Counted from the stretch's first letter, positions 10,926-23,179 are shown. The stretch is 64,000 nt of DNA from Meghimatium bilineatum (GCA_034231615.1 CM067298.1:54030883-54094882); one strand, 5' to 3'. Made by a program: numbers and translations. The notes: a model not told the origin generated them from the letters alone.

Positions 10926-11301
10926 CAGTCATCCCTCAGTTATCGCGATTAATAGGGACCAGAACCGGCCGGGATAAGTGAAAAACCGCGAAGTAGTGTC
11001 ATCCTCTCATTTTAACACACTTACATTTTTTTGTGTATGTATAATATCAATAAGTGTATATGAAACCATATAAGTGCATATGTTATCATTAGAACGTTAA
11101 AGAATAGTTTCAAATATGTAAATATAATATTGATGGTATAAATAACATACATAAAATAACGTATAAATTATATAAATATGATACGTGTGTGTGTAACATA
11201 TGTAGATGTAACTAAAGTGTATATACTGTAAATATGGTTTTAGAAATCCGCGATGTATTGAGGCCGCGATAAATGAACCGTGAAGTAGCGAGGAACAACT
11301 G
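10926..11301. mobile_element. Tc1/mariner (pogo/Tigger-like) MITE, 376 bp
   Basis: Terminal inverted repeats CAGTCATCCCTCAGTTATCG at the left and, reverse-complemented, CAGTTGTTCCTCGCTACTTC at the right. TA dinucleotides flank it at 10924-10925 and 11302-11303. The sub-terminal sequence (CCGCGATAAAT, GAACCG) matches the widespread Tigger/pogo end style. The AT-rich interior has no transposase, so it is non-autonomous. Confidence 0.8.
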
Positions 11302-11689
11302 TACTCTAAATGGCATATTTAAATGTTTACACCAAGGTTACATTAAAGACATAATTAGTGTATGCGTCTTGCAGTATAATGTAATGCACATAGCGCTGCC
11401 AGTCTTGACATGTGAATTACTTCCAAAGGATTTTTTACATGGCAGGATAAAGCCACGAATAATGAGGTACTATAGATATCCCCATTTTACGATACATTTA
11501 TGGTTACATGTAAACTGTATGTAATAGGGTCCATAGATGAAAAAATGCGCGCCTCACAACAATAGTTTTAATTATGAATACGAATGTCAATTTAATGTGG
11601 CAAAATGTTTTACACACAATCAGAGCCGCACATTCATGTAAGAGATGAAATGGAACTATAGATTATTGCGAATATATAGCCCAAACGTG

Positions 11690-12060
11690 TCTTGTCCTTG
11701 CCACAAGAGTCGCAAAGTGTCGTGGAGAGCCTAAGTCTTCTTTCCAATTCCAAATGTGTTTCATTTGTCGTTGTAATATCATGTTGTTGCAGTATGTCTA
11801 TGATGCTATTAATATATCTACATCTAGATCTTCCTATCGATCTTACCCAGATATTCTTCTGTTACAGGCTACAGTTGGAATGCGATCCATTTCCATTCTC
11901 ATAAGGTGATCGAACCACGCAATGTGTTGTCTTTCTATATATTTCATGCATGGAACAGTTCCTATACAATTTCTGATGACATCGTTTCTTATGCGGTCTG
12001 TTTTTTTTTACCTCAACGATCTTTCTTAGAGATCTTCCAAACGTGTCGATTACGTTAGAC
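11690..12060 (-). pseudogene. LINE C-terminal fragment
   Basis: Minus-strand translation with frameshifts gives RIRNDVIRNCIG, then YIERQHIAWFDHLMRME and DRIPTVACN. This is the finger-like C-terminal region of RTE-like LINE proteins, usually RxRNxxIRxxLG...WFGHLMRM. No RT catalytic motifs remain. Confidence 0.7.
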
Positions 12061-12339
12061 ACTCAGTAACCGACAGATATACTCTAGCAGGAACCACTTA
12101 CATCTGAGCATAACAAGTCTTTGACTTAGAAAGTCCTACTTCAAAGTAAACTAAAAATTGCCATGTGTGTTTGCCCTTACAAGAGACTGGGACATACGAC
12201 ATTGAACTGAGCCAGTAAGATAACGCCGCTCAACATAGCAAATTGTTACAGCGGATGCTATGTAATGGCGAAAAAGATGAAAGGTTTTGAATCGCAAAAA
12301 TAGCACAATGCTTGATATGACAAGCCATATATATCTTCT

Positions 12340-12412
12340 TATCTAGTAGAACCATTGCGCCGCTATAAGAGAGATCCAGTGGGAGTTTGAGAACGAAAGC
12401 AAGAACGGAATC
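12340..12412 (-). repeat. SINE family S5, fragment
   Basis: AGAGAGATCCAGTGGGAGTT followed by TGAGAACGAA is the reverse complement of the S5 start seen at 16236, 31036 and 36705 (TTCATTCTCAAACTCCCACT then GGATCTCTC). The sequence to the left, back to about 12230, may belong to the same copy but is more diverged. Confidence 0.6.
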
Positions 12413-12789
12413 AATTATCATGTTCTGCAAATGTTAAGTATGATTTGTCAAGATTGTGCACGTAAATACCTATATCTGCCTTCACCAATCCACACTGAGA
12501 GCTCCATGCTATCTATTTATTCTGTGTATAATTAAACACCAAACATTGAAGTGGAGTGCATAACCGGAAATAGTATACTTGCATGGTATACTTATATAAC
12601 CATGTATAATCGGCATAGCGATGTATGTATATATATATATTGTTAACATTTATTAATATTCACGTTTACACATTATATTAACATTGTGTTGCTCCAGCTT
12701 TGCAATTTCCCTGTGTTGGTTTTTTTTTATTAACACTTGGGATGTTGCTGTTTTTTTTTAATTGACCAATGAGCCGTATGGAATCTATG

Positions 12790-13030
12790 ACGTATACCCT
12801 GATTAGCATGCAACGATCGCCTTGCACTGTACTTGGATAATGAACTTTGATTAGCATGCAACGATCGCCATGGGATGTGCACGAAAGATTTACTTGTATT
12901 ATCGTTCTATGATCGGCATGCGATGTATTTGATTGATGTACTTTGATTAACATGCAAAGATTGCCATGTGATGTGCTTGGAAAAATTGCTTGAATTATCA
13001 TGCAAAGATTGCCATGTGATGTACTTTTAA
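12790..13030. repeat. Imperfect tandem repeat, about 45-53 bp
   Basis: AGCATGCAACGATCGCC occurs at about 12805 and 12850, with degenerate relatives (ACATGCAAAGATTGCCATGT) at about 12950 and 13000. Copies have diverged. A minus-strand frame runs through several units (HGDRCMLIKVH-like), which I read as a by-product of unit length rather than a gene. Confidence 0.65.
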
Positions 13031-13433
13031 AGTTTTTTTAACATTAATAAAAATACTTCTATTATATTGTCTGGCATATTTCGAGTCCTGTTCTTCTGCG
13101 TTTATTCTCACACTCATACTGTTAATCGGGAAGCAATCCCTAACCAATGAGTTTTATATTGTTTACAATGTTACTGCGATAGCTGCGCTTTTCAGCCTGA
13201 TGAATCCGAATTCAGGTTGGATTTGGGTTATATTAGCTTTTTAGGTGACCATCAAATTACCATTTCACATCACATTAGTTATCTCTTAAACAATCAAAGG
13301 CAGGTCACAATGTTGATATTATTTGCTTCTTTTTTTCAGCCCCGGCAACGAAAGGACGATTATGCTCAATGATAAATGAATAATGCTATCATGTGCACAA
13401 AACACAAATTTAATTCCAGGTAGCATAATTAAT

Positions 13434-14046
13434 GGTTGGTTGGTTGCTGATGCAGCGGTCCATGGGCCCTTTGACCCAATGCTATTAAATGGCATTATAT
13501 TGCTGGGGAGTCTGTGGATTTTCCGTCCACCCCGGGCCAGAGCCAGAGAATAACTATCACACCTCCAGGAAGGTAGGTTTCACCCTATGCAATACTCCGA
13601 GCCACTGTATTCAAGATAGGGTTCACTGTGCTCATTACTCGCCACCAGTTGGCTACTGGTTATGCCGAACTTCTCTATTGCTCCAGGCATGGAACCAAAT
13701 GTTTTAGTCAAAAGAATTGTCACGTCCTGAGTCACTGTGCCTCTATGATGGGCTTCAGTCATAGGAAAAAACAGTGCTGTCAGTTTCCTCCTCGCCAGTG
13801 CTGCACAATACATCTCTGGCTCCCTCCCAACCACAGAGGGTGCATACATATATTCAAGTAAACATGAAACACATTTCAACAACAAAATAAAAGCATACGA
13901 ATCATAATTGTGTAGATAACGTGCCATGAAGTTTCTATAAGAAGATAACCTCAATATAACGGCATGTTATCTACTAAGGTTTTTTATTGCATGGGTGGTT
14001 TTTCTAGTGGGCCATTGGTGAGACCCACAGACGCAACCACATGCGT
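13434..14046 (+). repeat. 610-bp dispersed repeat R1, copy 1
   Basis: Begins GGTTGGTTGGTTGCTGATGC and ends near GGCCATTGGTGAGACC with CACATGCGTG. It is collinear with 37200-37810 along its whole length, about 85-90% identical by eye. Internal landmarks are ATGGCATTATATTGCTGG, GGCTACTGGTTATGCCGAAC and CACGTCCTGAGTCACTGTGC. No TIRs or LTRs are visible. A plus frame at 13628-13861 (RHQLATGYAELLY...HCASMMGFSH) is shared with the other copy but matches nothing known. Fragments occur at 4667 and 29695. Confidence 0.85.
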
Positions 14047-14539
14047 GTAGCATAATTAATAAATAAGGAACTTTTTAAGCTAAGTCACATATCGCAAAGA
14101 AACTAAGCTTGAAAATAATAACATAAAAATAAAATATTCGAGCTAATGAGCTGGAAAAAAAGTATGTTCTCCAGTTAAAGAATTAATCATATTAAGGAAA
14201 TGAAGCTATGCTATTTATTTTCCTTCCCCCAATGGACACAGAAAAAAGAACTACTAGTTCATAATCTAGGATATCAATAGAGAAAAATAATAGTAACTAT
14301 AAAATCATATAATACGAACTGAGAAACAATTTCTTGGTTTAAATCAAATCCGCTATTTTTGTAATGTTTTATTGTAATAAGGTTTTACTAATTCCTGGTA
14401 ACACACGTAATAAGACACGCAGGTCGTCGTTTGGACCAGAAAGTCTGCATCAAGCACTCACATAAAGAGTGGTTCACTGGGTATCAACCACAACGTCAAT
14501 GCAATGTGCAGTACATAGGCGATGGGTGGAGTTATTAGA

Positions 14540-14960
14540 GAGAGACATAGGAATGGGTTTCACTGCTAGAAATAAGTTTTATCTTTATTTCCGGACACGC
14601 AGGTGTGGAGAGAAATGTGCTAGCAGACAAGCTGGTCTGTGTTACTTCTATATCTGGCAGCTAACCTATGCACACAGTAGACATATTCACTGCTCTACGA
14701 GAAGATGCACAATCGGAAGACTTTGAGCCACATAAGCATACATCAGTATGGAGAATGCATGCAGTCAGAATAAAGAGCGACGTCGCACGGATAAACCGCA
14801 TCACTAGAGTTAAACAAATAACACTCAACCAATACATAACAGGAACCAGTTCTGTCCCTAGTAGAAAGGCCTAAATATTTTACGAAATGCGAAACGAAAT
14901 ATCATGACAATTCCTCTCCTTCGATAGGTTTATCACGAGTGTCCACAAGCATTACGGGGG
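14540..14960 (+). pseudogene. RNase H-type LINE remnant (family G)
   Basis: Heavily decayed copy of the RNase H region seen at 56690-57106. FIFISGHAGVERNVLADKL (about 14575) corresponds to FVPGHAGVRGNERADRLA. Then come DIFTALREDA (14681-14710) and IKSDVARINR-like text. Several frameshifts separate the blocks. Confidence 0.65.
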
Positions 14961-15199
14961 CAGAGTGTCCGTGTACTAAGCAACATTGATCTGTCAGATT
15001 TAGATCTCAACACCATAACGCATACTATTAATTGATCTTTTTTCATTGTAGTCTCAGTGGTCGTGAAAATAATGGAATGCAATATGCGACATATGTGAGT
15101 TATTTAATCTTATATAGCTGCATGCCTTGACCAAGGTGAAAAAAATAGCTATCAGAAATATGATTTCTGCTGACGACTGAGCACTCACTTCCGGCTCAG

Positions 15200-15658
15200 G
15201 AAAAGATATGCAAGCCACCATGGCCAGATTTTCTACTATTTATAATATGTTTGGCATGACAAGCATCTCCAACAACACAGAAGTAATGATTAAACCAACT
15301 TCCAGTGAACCATCTGACATGCCTATGTTATCAGTTAATAATAATGGTCTCCTGCAAGTCGACAGATTTACTTATCTCAATCGTACTTTCTCCAGAGCCA
15401 ATACCGTTCATACCAATGTCAATAGCAGAATGTCTAAAGCGATTGTTGCATTTCGTAGACTTCGCGACAATATGTGGAGTGGAAGAACATAAGATTGAAA
15501 CATCGTCACTAAATACAAAAAATATATCGCGCCATTGTGCTCACTACCTTTCTTTATGCTTGTGAGACATGTACAATAGACATCCCAGAATGTTATATCC
15601 TCAGACTAGTAGGAAGATAACGTACCTGATACTGAAGTACTCACTAAATATATTCCAG

Positions 15659-15721
<63 letters not shown>

Positions 15722-16120
15722 CATATACTAGCTATATATATAGCCAGCCATATCCCAGGTATTCATACATTGCTAACAAAGTCCCGGCTGAGGTGGGCCG
15801 GACATGCTGTGCATAGGTCCCACACACTCATCCCACAATATCTGGTGTACAATGAATTGCTTATGGGAAAACATCTAGCCAGTGGACAGAGTAAACACTT
15901 CAAGGACTCTCAAATTATCTCTAAATAGTTTCATTGTCGAATGACATCATGGAATTCTATCACTCAAAATCGTCCAGTTTGGTGCAGGAGCACCATCACG
16001 TTTTCTAGAATTGCTGCGAAACATCACATCTCAGAACACCATAGAAAACGTGCTACCCGAAAACACACAAACAATGAACACAAATGCACTTCTATAACCA
16101 TCGTGCTCATAGGGGTTTCT
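15200..16120 (+). pseudogene. LINE family K, RT C-terminal half, split by an AT microsatellite
   Basis: Plus-strand relic: FSTIYNMFGMTSISNNTEVM, then LQVDRFTYLNRTFSRAN (usually FTYLGSTLSR) and SKAIVAFRRLRDNMW (15205-15490). After the microsatellite, IPGIHTLLTKSRLRWAGHAV (about 15748-15810) is followed by a KxLxxGQSKHFKD-like stretch and a degenerate Ala/Arg/Lys-rich tail to about 16090. This order is typical of a common animal LINE whose C-terminus reads LRWxGHVxRM...GKRxxGxQKxxxKD. Catalytic RT motifs lie upstream and are absent. Confidence 0.75.
15660..15735. repeat. (AT)n microsatellite inside LINE K
   Basis: About 75 bp of TA repeats with a central TATGTATA interruption. It sits exactly where the LINE K coding sequence should continue between the ILKYSLNI and IPGIHTLL blocks, so it replaced or expanded from element sequence. 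Confidence 0.9.
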
Positions 16121-16216
16121 ATGCTAGTCATTTGTGTATTCAGTCATTTTCACATACACCATAGAGATGCAGCAACAAAAGCAAACATGTTGTCATCATC
16201 GCCTGCGGTGGAAGGG

Positions 16217-16436
16217 TATTGTTATATTATTATTATTATATTAGCGTTCATTCTCAAACTCCCACTGGATCTCTCTTACAGTAGGACAATGGTCGAACTA
16301 GATTTCCAGCAGGTTGAAATCCAATAAATGAAAATGCGCTGTTTCGCTGCTTTATTTGAGCCAATGACCCCACACATCCGTCTTCGGCGGAATTATTATT
16401 ATTATTATTATTATTCATTCATTCATTCATTTTAAT
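16217..16436 (+). repeat. SINE family S5 with (ATT)n ends
   Basis: Core at 16236-16395: GCGTTCATTCTCAAACTCCC, TTTCCAGCAGG, ATGAAAATGCGCTG and CATCCGTCTTCGGCGG. It is flanked by (TAT)n before and (ATT)n(CATT)n after. Matches copies at 31036, 36705 and 48060 (+) and at 12340 and 29225 (-). Confidence 0.75.
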
Positions 16437-16439
16437 TTA

Positions 16440-17300
16440 GCGCTGAAGTTAGCGCATAGGGAATCGGTCAGATCTTTCCAATTCTTTCCGTTCACAGCTA
16501 TTCTGTGCAGTTCTTTAATAGTATGAATATTATTTGTTATTATTATTTTCAGACTAGTCGAATAACAACTGGTGGCAGAAGAAAGTATGATGACACCATC
16601 TTCATACAGTATATACAATAATGCTATGTTTCAGAGCATATGATTGACGTTAACGCACTACAGTTAAGGATCCATCAATTGTGTCATATATCGCGTAAGA
16701 TAAATGAGCTCATAGAACGGTTTCAGCAAATTTAATATGAATATACTGCCATATTAACCGGTTTTTTTTTTCTAATAGACGTGATGTGATTAACAAAATA
16801 TGCAATTCTAGATTGAATGGCAATCTTCTAAAGAAGCCAATGTTGAACATCTGATCAGGAGTCATCATTTATTCAAACATGACATGGGAAGGATGAAGAA
16901 ATGAGAGGGGGGAGTGGTTGTTACATATAAACAATCAACGTAGAGATAGATGCGACATATACAATCTAGCCAAGATAGTGGATTGTTTAGCATGCGTACA
17001 TGTATTACATCTGGATAAGATTAAGCTCACCATATTACATATTAACCTCAATATGGATTAGAATAATTAGTGAGTGTTAGCATAAACTTGACGGTGCAGC
17101 ATACAACAGAGACACACACAGAGAAAAAGAGAGAGAGAGAGCATGTGTTTATAGTTCTTATGATTTTCAACATTTCTATATGATAAAACTTTCTGTTATG
17201 AACGGTTCTCCTAATCCTTTATTGTATGTACGTATGCATAAAATGAAACAGGAATAATGAGAGTGTAAAGGAGAAAAAATATGCGTATTTCATGTATTTC
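16440..17300. other. No recognisable feature
   Basis: AT-rich, with a short (GA)n run near 17118-17140. The sequence carries no coding signal or repeat that I can assign. Confidence 0.4.
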
Positions 17301-17307
17301 TCACTTC

Positions 17308-17520
17308 ATGAGACAGGCAGGTTTAGAGAACATAGTAACAACAGGCAAAATTGAAGGCAACAGAGAAAGAAGGCGACAACGTGAGAAAATATTAGACAGT
17401 TTGACAACCTGGCACGGCAAGTAAACAACAACGTATTTGATACATAATAATGTGGACAGAGAGCTGTGGAGAGCCATGACCGCCTACGCCAGCCGGCATG
17501 GCACCTGATGATGATCATGA
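17308..17520 (+). pseudogene. LINE family C, 3' terminal fragment
   Basis: Plus-strand reading RQAGLENIVTTGKIEGNR, then RERRRQREKILDSLTTW, matches the fragment at 26260-26598 (IENTVTTGEIEGKR...REKILDSLTKW). It ends GGCACCTGATGATGATCATG, the RTE-like GAT-rich tail. Confidence 0.75.
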
Positions 17521-17554
17521 TTATTTATACATTAGACTTCTAGTAACACTTTCG

Positions 17555-18060
17555 TGTATTCTGCTTCAGTGAATTCCATGTATGGTTAGCTGGTTCATGT
17601 ATGTAATTTTGACGGCTTATGCGTATTGAAAGCTGCGTCGGTATATGATATTTGCGTGTATATGCTGAGCTGATTCTGTGTATTATGAGCTGGATACATG
17701 AACGCTATTTAAACTTATTGTGTATATTATGAGCTGGAAATATGTATACTGTTTCACCGGGTACCGTGTATTATGAGCTGGATACATGTACGCTGTTGAA
17801 ACGTATTGTGTATATTATGAGTTGGTAATATGTATACTGTTTCACATGGTACCGTTTGTTATGATCCAGTCCATATGTGCTGTTCGAAATTATTCCGTAT
17901 ATTTAGTGCCGTTTTCGTGTATTCAGAGCTGAATCAGCGTGTTATGTCATAGTTCTGTACATGTTGTTTGAACGGGTCGTGTCTGTTATGTACTAGATCT
18001 GCATACTTGTTAAACATTAGTATGTATTATCAAGTGGTACAGTGTATATTTCGAATGTTT
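17555..18060 (+). repeat. Imperfect 44-bp tandem array (TTATGAGCTGG satellite)
   Basis: The motif ATTATGAGCTGG recurs at 17682, 17726, 17770 and 17814 (44-bp spacing), with more diverged units on both sides. The first 130 bp (TGTATGGTTAGCTGGTTCAT...GGTATATGATATTTGCGTG) match 37812-37960 in reverse orientation, so this is a dispersed satellite-like family. Confidence 0.75.
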
Positions 18061-18282
18061 TAATATCAGGGCAAAGCAAAATTAAACCAGCACTTGCATT
18101 GTATAATCAAAGTAAGCACATCAATATAATATCCCTTTCTTGTGATTCTGTTTTACGTTTTGAAATCATACGCTTCATTGCATTATGTTTTTGAAAGAAA
18201 GTAGATTTCAACCTCATACTTATTTGTTTGCCAGATAGAAATAGATGGTACCATATTATATAGGGTTACAGGACGTAGCTAT

Positions 18283-18402
18283 CAAACTAATTCTTACAAC
18301 TGTCTGGAATTGAACCATGGTCTGTTCTAGCAGCGCAGAATCGCTTTGCAACACAAGTAAACAGGTTTTCCGTACTTGACCAAACGCAACTAGTATTTTT
18401 GG
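18283..18402 (-). repeat. tRNA-derived SINE family S2, diverged copy
   Basis: Minus strand reads TTTGGTCAAGTACGGAAAAC, a GTTGCaaaGCGATT block and a B-box-like GACCATGGTTCAATTCC. This is the layout of the arms at 27035-27424 (GGTTAGTCAAGCACGGAAGA...GACTGGTTCAATTACC). Confidence 0.6.
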
Positions 18403-18732
18403 TTGTAGTAAATTTCTAAGCAGGATGTATGTTGAGTACCATGCCATGGCTTTCTGAATGATTTAGATGCAAGATTTTGGAGCATTTAATATATGGCCGT
18501 TGAAAGCAGGCTCCATACATCTCCGACACAGAGCTGGCATTTGTAAACTAGTTGGTATATGTGCATACCTTTCCAGGTAACGTTAAATGTAGGACCAATG
18601 CAAGAAACCTGCCGTCGGGGATGAAGATACCCCTTCATGTACTAGGCCGCAGCAACTATTAGATGGAGTGGTTAATTCCCATCCTTGATGTCTTTACCTA
18701 CCCTAAGTCATGCGTCATGTACTCAATTACAG

Positions 18733-18880
18733 CAGAGTCGACTGGAGGAGTGGTCGTGTTAATCGAAAAATCGCAACCCGAATTTGTGTTGTCTGGACGT
18801 GGTTTCCAAAGTGGCACGCTGTAACCCAGTGATAGCAAGAAAGATCACTATCAATTAGGCTACCGCACTCTTCCTACCGT
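18733..18880 (+). repeat. tRNA-derived SINE family S1, copy 2
   Basis: GACTGGAGGAGTGGTCGTG, AAATCGCAACCCGAATTTGT, TGTAACCCAGTGATAGCAAG and TAGGCTACCG match the minus-strand copy at 890-1046 almost block for block. Confidence 0.75.
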
Positions 18881-18884
18881 CTTT

Positions 18885-19525
18885 CCAGATGATATAATTA
18901 TTATTATACTATACAAAATTAAATCTACGAACCATGGCGATCATGGTTGTGGCTCACAAAAACAATATACGTTACATAGGTATTTTCTACAGTATGTACA
19001 TGGGATCCTAGCCTACTTCTACCACCGTGTACTACTGTGTGTCCTCTTAGAAGTGCAGCCCTTGAACTAACTGCTATGATTTCTTACTTTTATCGTTTTA
19101 CCATTCCTGATCTTACCATCCCATGCAATATGATACATATTGTTCTTAGAATTCCATATCAAAGCATGTAAACTGCATATCGCGTTTGTATACGTCTTTG
19201 TACCGAATTAGAGGTTCGACCGTGATATCTTTTCACAGCCTGTATTAACCATAAAGTAGATAATTCGCTATTCTGCCTTCTTCCATTATTATAGTGAGTC
19301 CCAGCCATCTGTACAGACTAGGCATAAATAATAATGTGGTATTTTCTGCTTAGTCTAATACATCAGTATTAGTGACTTTGTCCTGCCACCTAACTCCAAA
19401 AATGCTACGTAGTCATGCCATATTAAACCTGTTTAGTCGTCTCTCCTGATGCATGTAGGTTGCCGCAGATGAACGTATTATGTATGTATTTGACTTGCAA
19501 TGTTACTATGTATTGTAGAGGAGCA
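18885..19525. other. No recognisable feature
   Basis: No coding frames of note and no repeat relationship that I could see. Confidence 0.4.
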
Positions 19526-19529
19526 TGTT

Positions 19530-19880
19530 GATGACACAAGCCTGGTAAACCAGCAGTTTAATATTTTGTTTCCTGTTCCTTGAAGATATTTCTGATGGTA
19601 TGTTCATTGTTGCAGATGCATCGCAAACCTGGCGCTTATTTCTTGATGATTCAGGGATAATCTGTTGTTTCCTGAAGATCCTAGATAGTTAAAGTGGTGA
19701 AATATCTAACGATCATCATCGATGACAATTTGCGGCTGCGTGATGGCATCTTTCGTCATAAAGTGCGTATACATTTTTCTAAATGTTAGTCCATGCTCAT
19801 TTCACTCATCAGAAAAGACAGCAAGTTTAGCATGTCCTCCACTTAGAGTATCGTAATACAGCATCATGTGCGAATATCAA
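19530..19880 (-). pseudogene. LINE RT thumb fragment (K-like)
   Basis: Minus-strand reading gives VIDD, FHHFNYLGSSGNNRLSLNHQ and, further on, LLVYQACVINMLLY. These correspond to the FxYLGSxxxxxxSLxxEI and KVYQACVLxTLLY blocks after the RT catalytic core in animal LINEs. Frameshifts are frequent. Confidence 0.6.
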
Positions 19881-20149
19881 CTCTCCTATAAGAATATTAT
19901 TTTCCTGATTTTAGCTTTCACTCTTTGAGCAATGTAGAGGTCACCATCTGTACGGGTATTGATGAATTTATCACACTCCGGTTTGCGACAAAACATTTTT
20001 CAAGAAAAGGGAGAATTATATTCCACAAAGCGAGTGGGCAATAATGTACTCTTATTTTACGTTACTATTCATCACAATATCCACTCTGGAAACACCATCA
20101 AATCTGCCTGTACCATTCATGCATGTATGGAATAACTCACATTTACTTA

Positions 20150-20205
20150 GACTTCGCAAAGCAAACAAGGGATACATCGTCTAGACAGATAGATAGACAA
20201 TGATT
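20150..20205 (+). repeat. LINE family D 3' tail scrap
   Basis: CGCAAAGCAAACAAGGGATA followed by CATCGTCTAGACAGATAGATAGAC matches the 3' end of the LINE at 49636-49682 (GCAAGGCAAACAAGGGACAC...TAGATAGATAGA). Only the last 50 bp survive. Confidence 0.65.
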
Positions 20206-20577
20206 TTCTAGTGAAAAACAAGTGACCAGCCTATAAGTAAGAACTTTCATAAATATTCTATCTACCTATTGTTAGTTCCAATTGTTCCGTTAAGCGTTGT
20301 AGGGGAATGAAGTTTGAGTTGTCTGTCTTTGATCATTTGGGTCCTATTTGCCATGGTCAGCTCGTGTCTCTTTGGTTTCTTTGATTCATACATATTTTCA
20401 GACGCTAGATCTTAAGCGTGTGGGCTCACATATGTTTAGAGAAATCTCAAGCTATTGATTGTACTCTTATAACTCTCAAGGTATAAGCAGCCAAAGAACA
20501 TACGTACAAAAACACGATAACTTATAAAACACATATACAGTTTATTCATCTTTTTCTTTTCCCAGTTACAGTTTTGT

Positions 20578-22095
20578 TCCTCATCATTAAGTGGTGTCTC
20601 CGCAACAAAGATTGGCTGCAACATATCTCCAACACCCACTGTCTCTTGTTTTGGTGCTGCACTCTGCTAAACTGTAATCAGTCCATCTTGTGATATTACT
20701 TTCCCACTTTTATATATGTCTACCTCACCTCCGTTCGATTGTATACTCAAGTAAGGTTTTCGACAAGATGTCATGTCTTGTAATGTGTCCACAAGACTTC
20801 ATTTGCTTCATCTTTTTTCCTTTATCACTTCTTTCTTTATATTAAGTGTTTCTAGAACCTATTTGTTTTCTTCCTCTTCCATGATGTTTTCCCTATTCTT
20901 CAATATATCCACATCTCATAGGCATTAATTATGCCTTCTAATTATGTTCTTATGTCAAAGTTTCTGAGTCATACATTACTATAGAACAGATTTGGCATTT
21001 TATAATTATCATTTTAGCTATTTTAGCTTGTTTGTAATGTGTTTAGATGTTAATATTTCCCTAATGTTATTGTAAGTAATTTTAGCTATTATTCTTCTCC
21101 TTTTAACTTTTGCTTCACATCTGTCATCATTTGTGATTTCGTATCCAAGATATTGGTAATGTTCCACTTGTAGTTTCTCTCCGTGTATTTCTATATTTAG
21201 CACCTATTCTTCTTTTACTTCGCTGATTATCATGATTTTTGCTTTTTGAATATTATGCCCAGTCCATAGTATTTGCTTATGTATCTCTACCTATCTATTT
21301 GCTGAACCTTTTGTTGACTTTCAGCGTCAGTGATAGAATAGTTTTCTAGAGATAACCATCGTCATTGCTGAGTATATTGTGAATTGTTACTCTCTTATTT
21401 CTGCTATCCATTACTTTCATGGCAGGCCTATAGGTCTGCTTTCACTGTATCTGTGTAGCATAGCTTACTGTGGTACGCTGTCTGATGGTAGTCTTCTGAT
21501 ACTCTTGAAAAACGTCGCGAGGGGACAGCTATCTGTGTTATTTCTTGCGACCACAAATGGAAGCCCAATTCAAAGTTTAGGATTTTTCAAAGACGATTTG
21601 ATGTATCGAACTCATCAATTGATCTTTGTGGTTCATGTTCACTTTCTGCTAAAAGAACAGTGTCATCTGTATATCTCAGGTTGTGTATTGCTTTCCCAAT
21701 GATCTTGTATTCTGGCATTACTATTATATATCTAAAGATATTCTCTGTTTGTAGATAGCCTCTTCTTAGTTCAATGTACCGTGAGCAACTGTTTTATCTT
21801 CTAATTGATGCAGTTCGTTCCTAATATATATTTCTAATTAGTCTGATAGCTTTTCCATGTGTCTATTTATTGTAGATATTCGATTAACTTTTCATTTCTG
21901 ACTGTCAAATTCCTTGATGCAGTCTATAAAGCAAATATAGACACTCTATTGGACTTGTAAATATTTTTCTATAAATAGTTGAATACTAAGTATAACTTCT
22001 CTGGTTCCTTTATTTTTCCTAAAATCGAATTGCACTTCAGTTTTATTATTCAATTATTAATTTTATCAAGATGTATACGCTTTTATAATGGCATC
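20578..22095 (-). pseudogene. LINE family A, copy 2, with a 320-bp insertion
   Basis: Collinear with 3148-4180 and extending further 5'. FDFRKNKGTREVILSIQL and FIDCIKEFD (RT motif A region, with catalytic Asp) are readable near 21900-22040. The YLGYEITNDDRC block is at about 21120-21160 and the 3' end near 20578. Between about 21290 and 21615 an unrelated stretch interrupts the segment that links the YADD region to the YLG block. Stops and frameshifts throughout. Confidence 0.75.
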
Positions 22096-22099
22096 AGAC

Positions 22100-23175
22100 A
22101 CAGATAATAGTATGCTGCATTTTGCTGGTTTTTAAGAATTAAGATTAGATGCAAGTGTATATGCAATGTCTAAAATGCCTATATGATGGCCTCACCACTG
22201 ATTAAAGTCAAGAGTGTTACATTTTTACTGAGTAATAATGGTAATAATTTACTAATAATTTACTCAGTAATAATTTACTAAGTGCCGGTAACATGGAATA
22301 CAATACGTTCACAACATCACACGTGTAGTCATTATTTCTGTTGCCTGTCTCAGAGTCTAATCTATACATCATCCTAGTGTCCTTTATTACGTTTTTTCCT
22401 AAAATTTAAGACCCCATGAGTAGCTTAATCATGAAATAACTAATATATACTTTTCATGCATTTGTATTCATAATGTACAAGTCAGAATTCATGCTGTGTC
22501 TAATTATTACTATCATCGTTCACAGCGCGTCTCAAAATTCATAATTTCGATAACCTACCTTTAAATCTATAAAATGTGTAGTATATATAGTATATCTAAA
22601 ACGTCGCTGTGCACTGCATGTGAAATTAAATATAAGTACTCAATACGACGTTATAGAAAACTTTATTTTAATATGGTCCTGTATTGTATACATCATAACT
22701 GAGCAAAATAATGTTAGCTTGCATTGTTAATTTTAATTCCCTAACCACGAACGGTTCGAACCGCTGAATGAAACGTGTTTTGTGATGGAACAAGTGTCAA
22801 ATAACAGAGATTAATATACGGAGGATGTTAATAGCAAATTCGTGCAAACCTTTCCTGATGCACAAACTTCGCAACGTAATGATGTTGTGAATTTCCGAAT
22901 AAACATTCCGTGATGCAGACATTGTTTTACATGCCCACAAATCTGGACATCATTCAATTGATTAAGAAATAGGTATATCTAAAACAGAATGCAATTCTCC
23001 AGAGCCCATGAATGTCTTTACATCATAACTTTAGACGAATTGTTCACACTTCACTATATGCTGTAGAATTAACTGCTTTGTGAAACATGTTACCATACCC
23101 ACTACACGTCACCATATCCACTACCCGATGAACATAGACAGTGGTATTGTTCATGAATGATGTATCGCTACATAC
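22100..23175. other. No recognisable feature
   Basis: AT-rich. A local repeat of TAATAATTTACT lies at 22240-22290. I see no coding frame or mobile-element signature. Confidence 0.4.
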
Positions 23176-23179
23176 GGCA

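Noticed and set aside
13580..13954. Minus-strand 124-aa frame as a protein-coding gene
   Set aside because: It lies within the R1 repeat and the frame is not maintained in the second copy, unlike the opposite strand.
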